A stretch of DNA of 64,000 bases. Origin: Paragonimus westermani. Lineage: Eukaryota; Platyhelminthes; Trematoda; Plagiorchiida; Troglotrematidae. The notes under the pieces were generated by a model. That model searched no databases. It was not told where the DNA came from and worked only from the letters and a program-made list of their open reading frames with translations. Below, piece by piece: positions 62,101 to 64,000 of this stretch (positions within the stretch are counted from its first letter, which is position 1; each line of letters begins with the position of its first letter). The position numbers and the translations under genes were made by a program. The stretch spans positions 53,609 through 117,608 of the forward strand of contig QNGE01002359.1 in assembly GCA_008508345.1 (NCBI GenBank), written 5' to 3'.

Positions 62101-63950
62101 ACCACATGACCTACATTGGGTGTACAAAAATCTCCGATTGATGTCTAAAGTCCAGCCGGCTTTTTACTCTTTGAGCCCCAGTAGTTGTCTGTTTCTTTCG
62201 CTGTTGTTCAGCCCTAATTAATTTGATACAATCCAGATGTGTAAAGCGAGTTCAAGTGAATTTATAGCATCCGAAATGTACGTCTTCTTATTGTCCTCAA
62301 GGACTGAGTGTAAAAAAAGAATTTTTTGCGAGGTAGGCCAACTCTTGATGAGTCCGATGGTCACAAGAATGGCAATCTTATGAGAGAATGTAAAACTGTG
62401 AGGCAGTAAATCGATTGCTTGAGGTTTGCTATAGCCACCGGCTGATTCCTCAAATTGGCAACGGTTCGTAATGTGGTCTGCAGCCAAGTCAGGTTGGAAC
62501 AATATGAAAATATTTACGTTCATTCGTTGTGCGGGTAGCTGCAAAGTGTCTGACTGACTATTGACTATGTACATCTGTAGTTTAGCAAATTGGCACCTAC
62601 GCTGTTGCGAAGTTATGCTTATTCCAAATCACTGTGGTGCCTGTCCCTTGTTATTGTGAACTTATTTGACCTGAGTGTTTTACTCCCTTACACTACCGAG
62701 TGAAATTGCCTGGTCAAATTTTCAGCGATGTTGACAGATGAAAAAGTGTCTCGGTGAACGGCCTGACACCGAAATGGTCGCTTCAACTGTGGTGAAGCAA
62801 ACCTAGACAGAACAGCCTACCACTCGAAACCTCACACCAACAAACGCTGAGCCAGTCGTGATAATAGATCATCAAGATGAACCACTTGGCTCATCTTATA
62901 TAAAATTACACAACAGGAAACCAAAATTACTGGCTCTTTGCTAGGTGATGCTTATCCGAACCAACCGAAGTGCGTAGTGTGCAACAAAGCAGCGAAAGTA
63001 ACTTATCGAACTTGCATGATCCCAGTTACATAACAGTGGGTGTGATCAACCTGTATGAGAACCCTGTTTTCCCTATTCGTCTGGCCTATAAGACACGCCT
63101 GATTCAGTTTTGAAACAGGTGAAACCAAACGAACTGCGAACACATTGTTAAGGATATCGTAACATATTTATGTTCTTATTTGACGTCCGAAACTAATCCA
63201 TTTAATCTGACATACTAGTCAGCTGAGTTCATTATGAAAAAACGGATACTTTGCTGGCTTTGGGGAGCAAAACTTTCTGATTGTCTTCAAAAAGCGTTTG
63301 TCGGCCAGAGAATAATTGTGCATAATTCTCACCTCGGTGAGTCGACAAGAATTACCGATCGGTTTAGCTTTGAGTTACTTGTGAATTTTAACGATGTAGT
63401 TGCAAGATTACCTGGCTATTTATCATTAAGATGATCAGATTCTAATTGCATGAGAATCATAGTTTCTTCCGCAGGATAGATTTTATAACACAATCCAATA
63501 ACTAATCTTTTGGTTGACTGTATGTTAGTTAATGATTAAAATAAGTTTGTCCAGACTATTTCGAAGTCCTGTATTACAAACCGTTAAGGAAGACAGATGG
63601 GCACTTATTTTCGATTCTTAGTAGTCGCTCTTGTCAAGGTTGTGAACATAATTTCAAGATCAGAGGTTTAAATCCCAACGAAACTGGTGATGGAACATCT
63701 ATGCAAAAATATAAATCATAGAGGTGGAACTTTGCTCAACATTTTCCACAGGTCAATTGAAGTAAAAAGGTAATTTAGAAAACTAACGTGTGTTCTAAAA
63801 ATTTAAGCAGCTGACCCATTGTCAGAACCGTGAAATAAAGTTAGTTCCATCTCAAACGGCTATCCCAATATGTTCGGTTTTTATCTGGTTCGGATTCCTT
63901 GGACAGGAGAGTCATGGTCCGAACTGACAACTTTCGTGTGAGGAATGTAA
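59190..63950. other. No gene recognised
   Basis: The longest frame is 62218-62574 (-, 118 codons), without a known domain. A tRNA-like B-box (AGAGGTTTAAATCCC) occurs near 63665 without a matching A-box. No exon could be supported. Confidence 0.55.
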
Positions 63951-63951
63951 A

Positions 63952-64000
63952 CTGTGGTGGAAATCTACTCGATTCATCGCTTATCCAAACCCCGACACAA
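63952..64000 (+). repeat. Short dispersed repeat, copy 2, cut by the window end
   Basis: GGTGGAAATCTACTCGATTC and TCGCTTATCCAAACCCCGAC match the copy at 14556-14603. The repeat may continue beyond base 64000. Confidence 0.5.

Noticed and set aside
62218..62574. 118-codon minus-strand open frame
   Set aside because: No domain, no convincing acceptor or donor; kept only as a note in the gap entry.
1..64000. CRISPR array, rRNA, spliced-leader RNA, prokaryotic operon or integrated viral genome
   Set aside because: No regularly spaced direct repeats, no rRNA core sequences, no recognisable spliced-leader sequence, no ribosome-binding-site-led gene clusters, and no viral gene set were seen.

Overview
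The window looks like animal nuclear DNA, most likely from a parasitic flatworm (trematode). There is no dense coding, no operon and no long reading frame. Short exon-like blocks with GT-AG borders lie in very long non-coding stretches full of decayed retroelements: Penelope-like elements with a GIY-YIG domain, non-LTR (LINE) fragments, BEL/Pao-like fragments and tRNA-derived short repeats. The trematode assignment is inferred from this repeat mix and the very long introns. No species-diagnostic gene is present.

The only host gene I can support is on the minus strand: an immunoglobulin (Ig) / fibronectin type III (FN3) cell-surface protein. Reading 5' to 3' on that strand, the exons are a tentative Ig exon (49449-49671), a clear Ig half-domain (47795-47979), an FN3 exon (25697-25933), the first half of another FN3 (19567-19718) and its second half (11480-11749). 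A tiny exon at 11180-11236 is possible. The two halves of the last FN3 join in phase 1 and give one complete domain, which is the best evidence that this is a spliced gene. The start, signal peptide, transmembrane segment and tail were not found. The gene spans at least 36 kb of the window, including one intron of about 22 kb.

The rest is mostly mobile-element debris. At 1.35-3.55 kb there are two related LINE fragments on the minus strand, and at 9.5 kb a LINE C-terminus. At 5.6 and 35.3 kb there are two copies of an LTR-like repeat. Penelope-like pseudogenes lie at 30.0-31.2 kb (+) and 45.1-46.4 kb (-). At 33.05-33.5 kb there is a possible BEL/Pao protease and at 58.0-58.4 kb a possible BEL/Pao Gag zinc-knuckle region. 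Two families of tRNA-derived repeats are scattered throughout. Family A includes a head-to-head pair at 57.4-57.8 kb and family B is clearest at 55.1-55.6 kb. A further repeat pair (7.95 and 50.6 kb) keeps a protein-like frame and shares an in-frame TGA in both copies. Two plus-strand exon-like blocks (6.8 and 19.0 kb) could belong to other genes. I found no rRNA, CRISPR, prokaryotic or clearly new defence or biosynthetic system.
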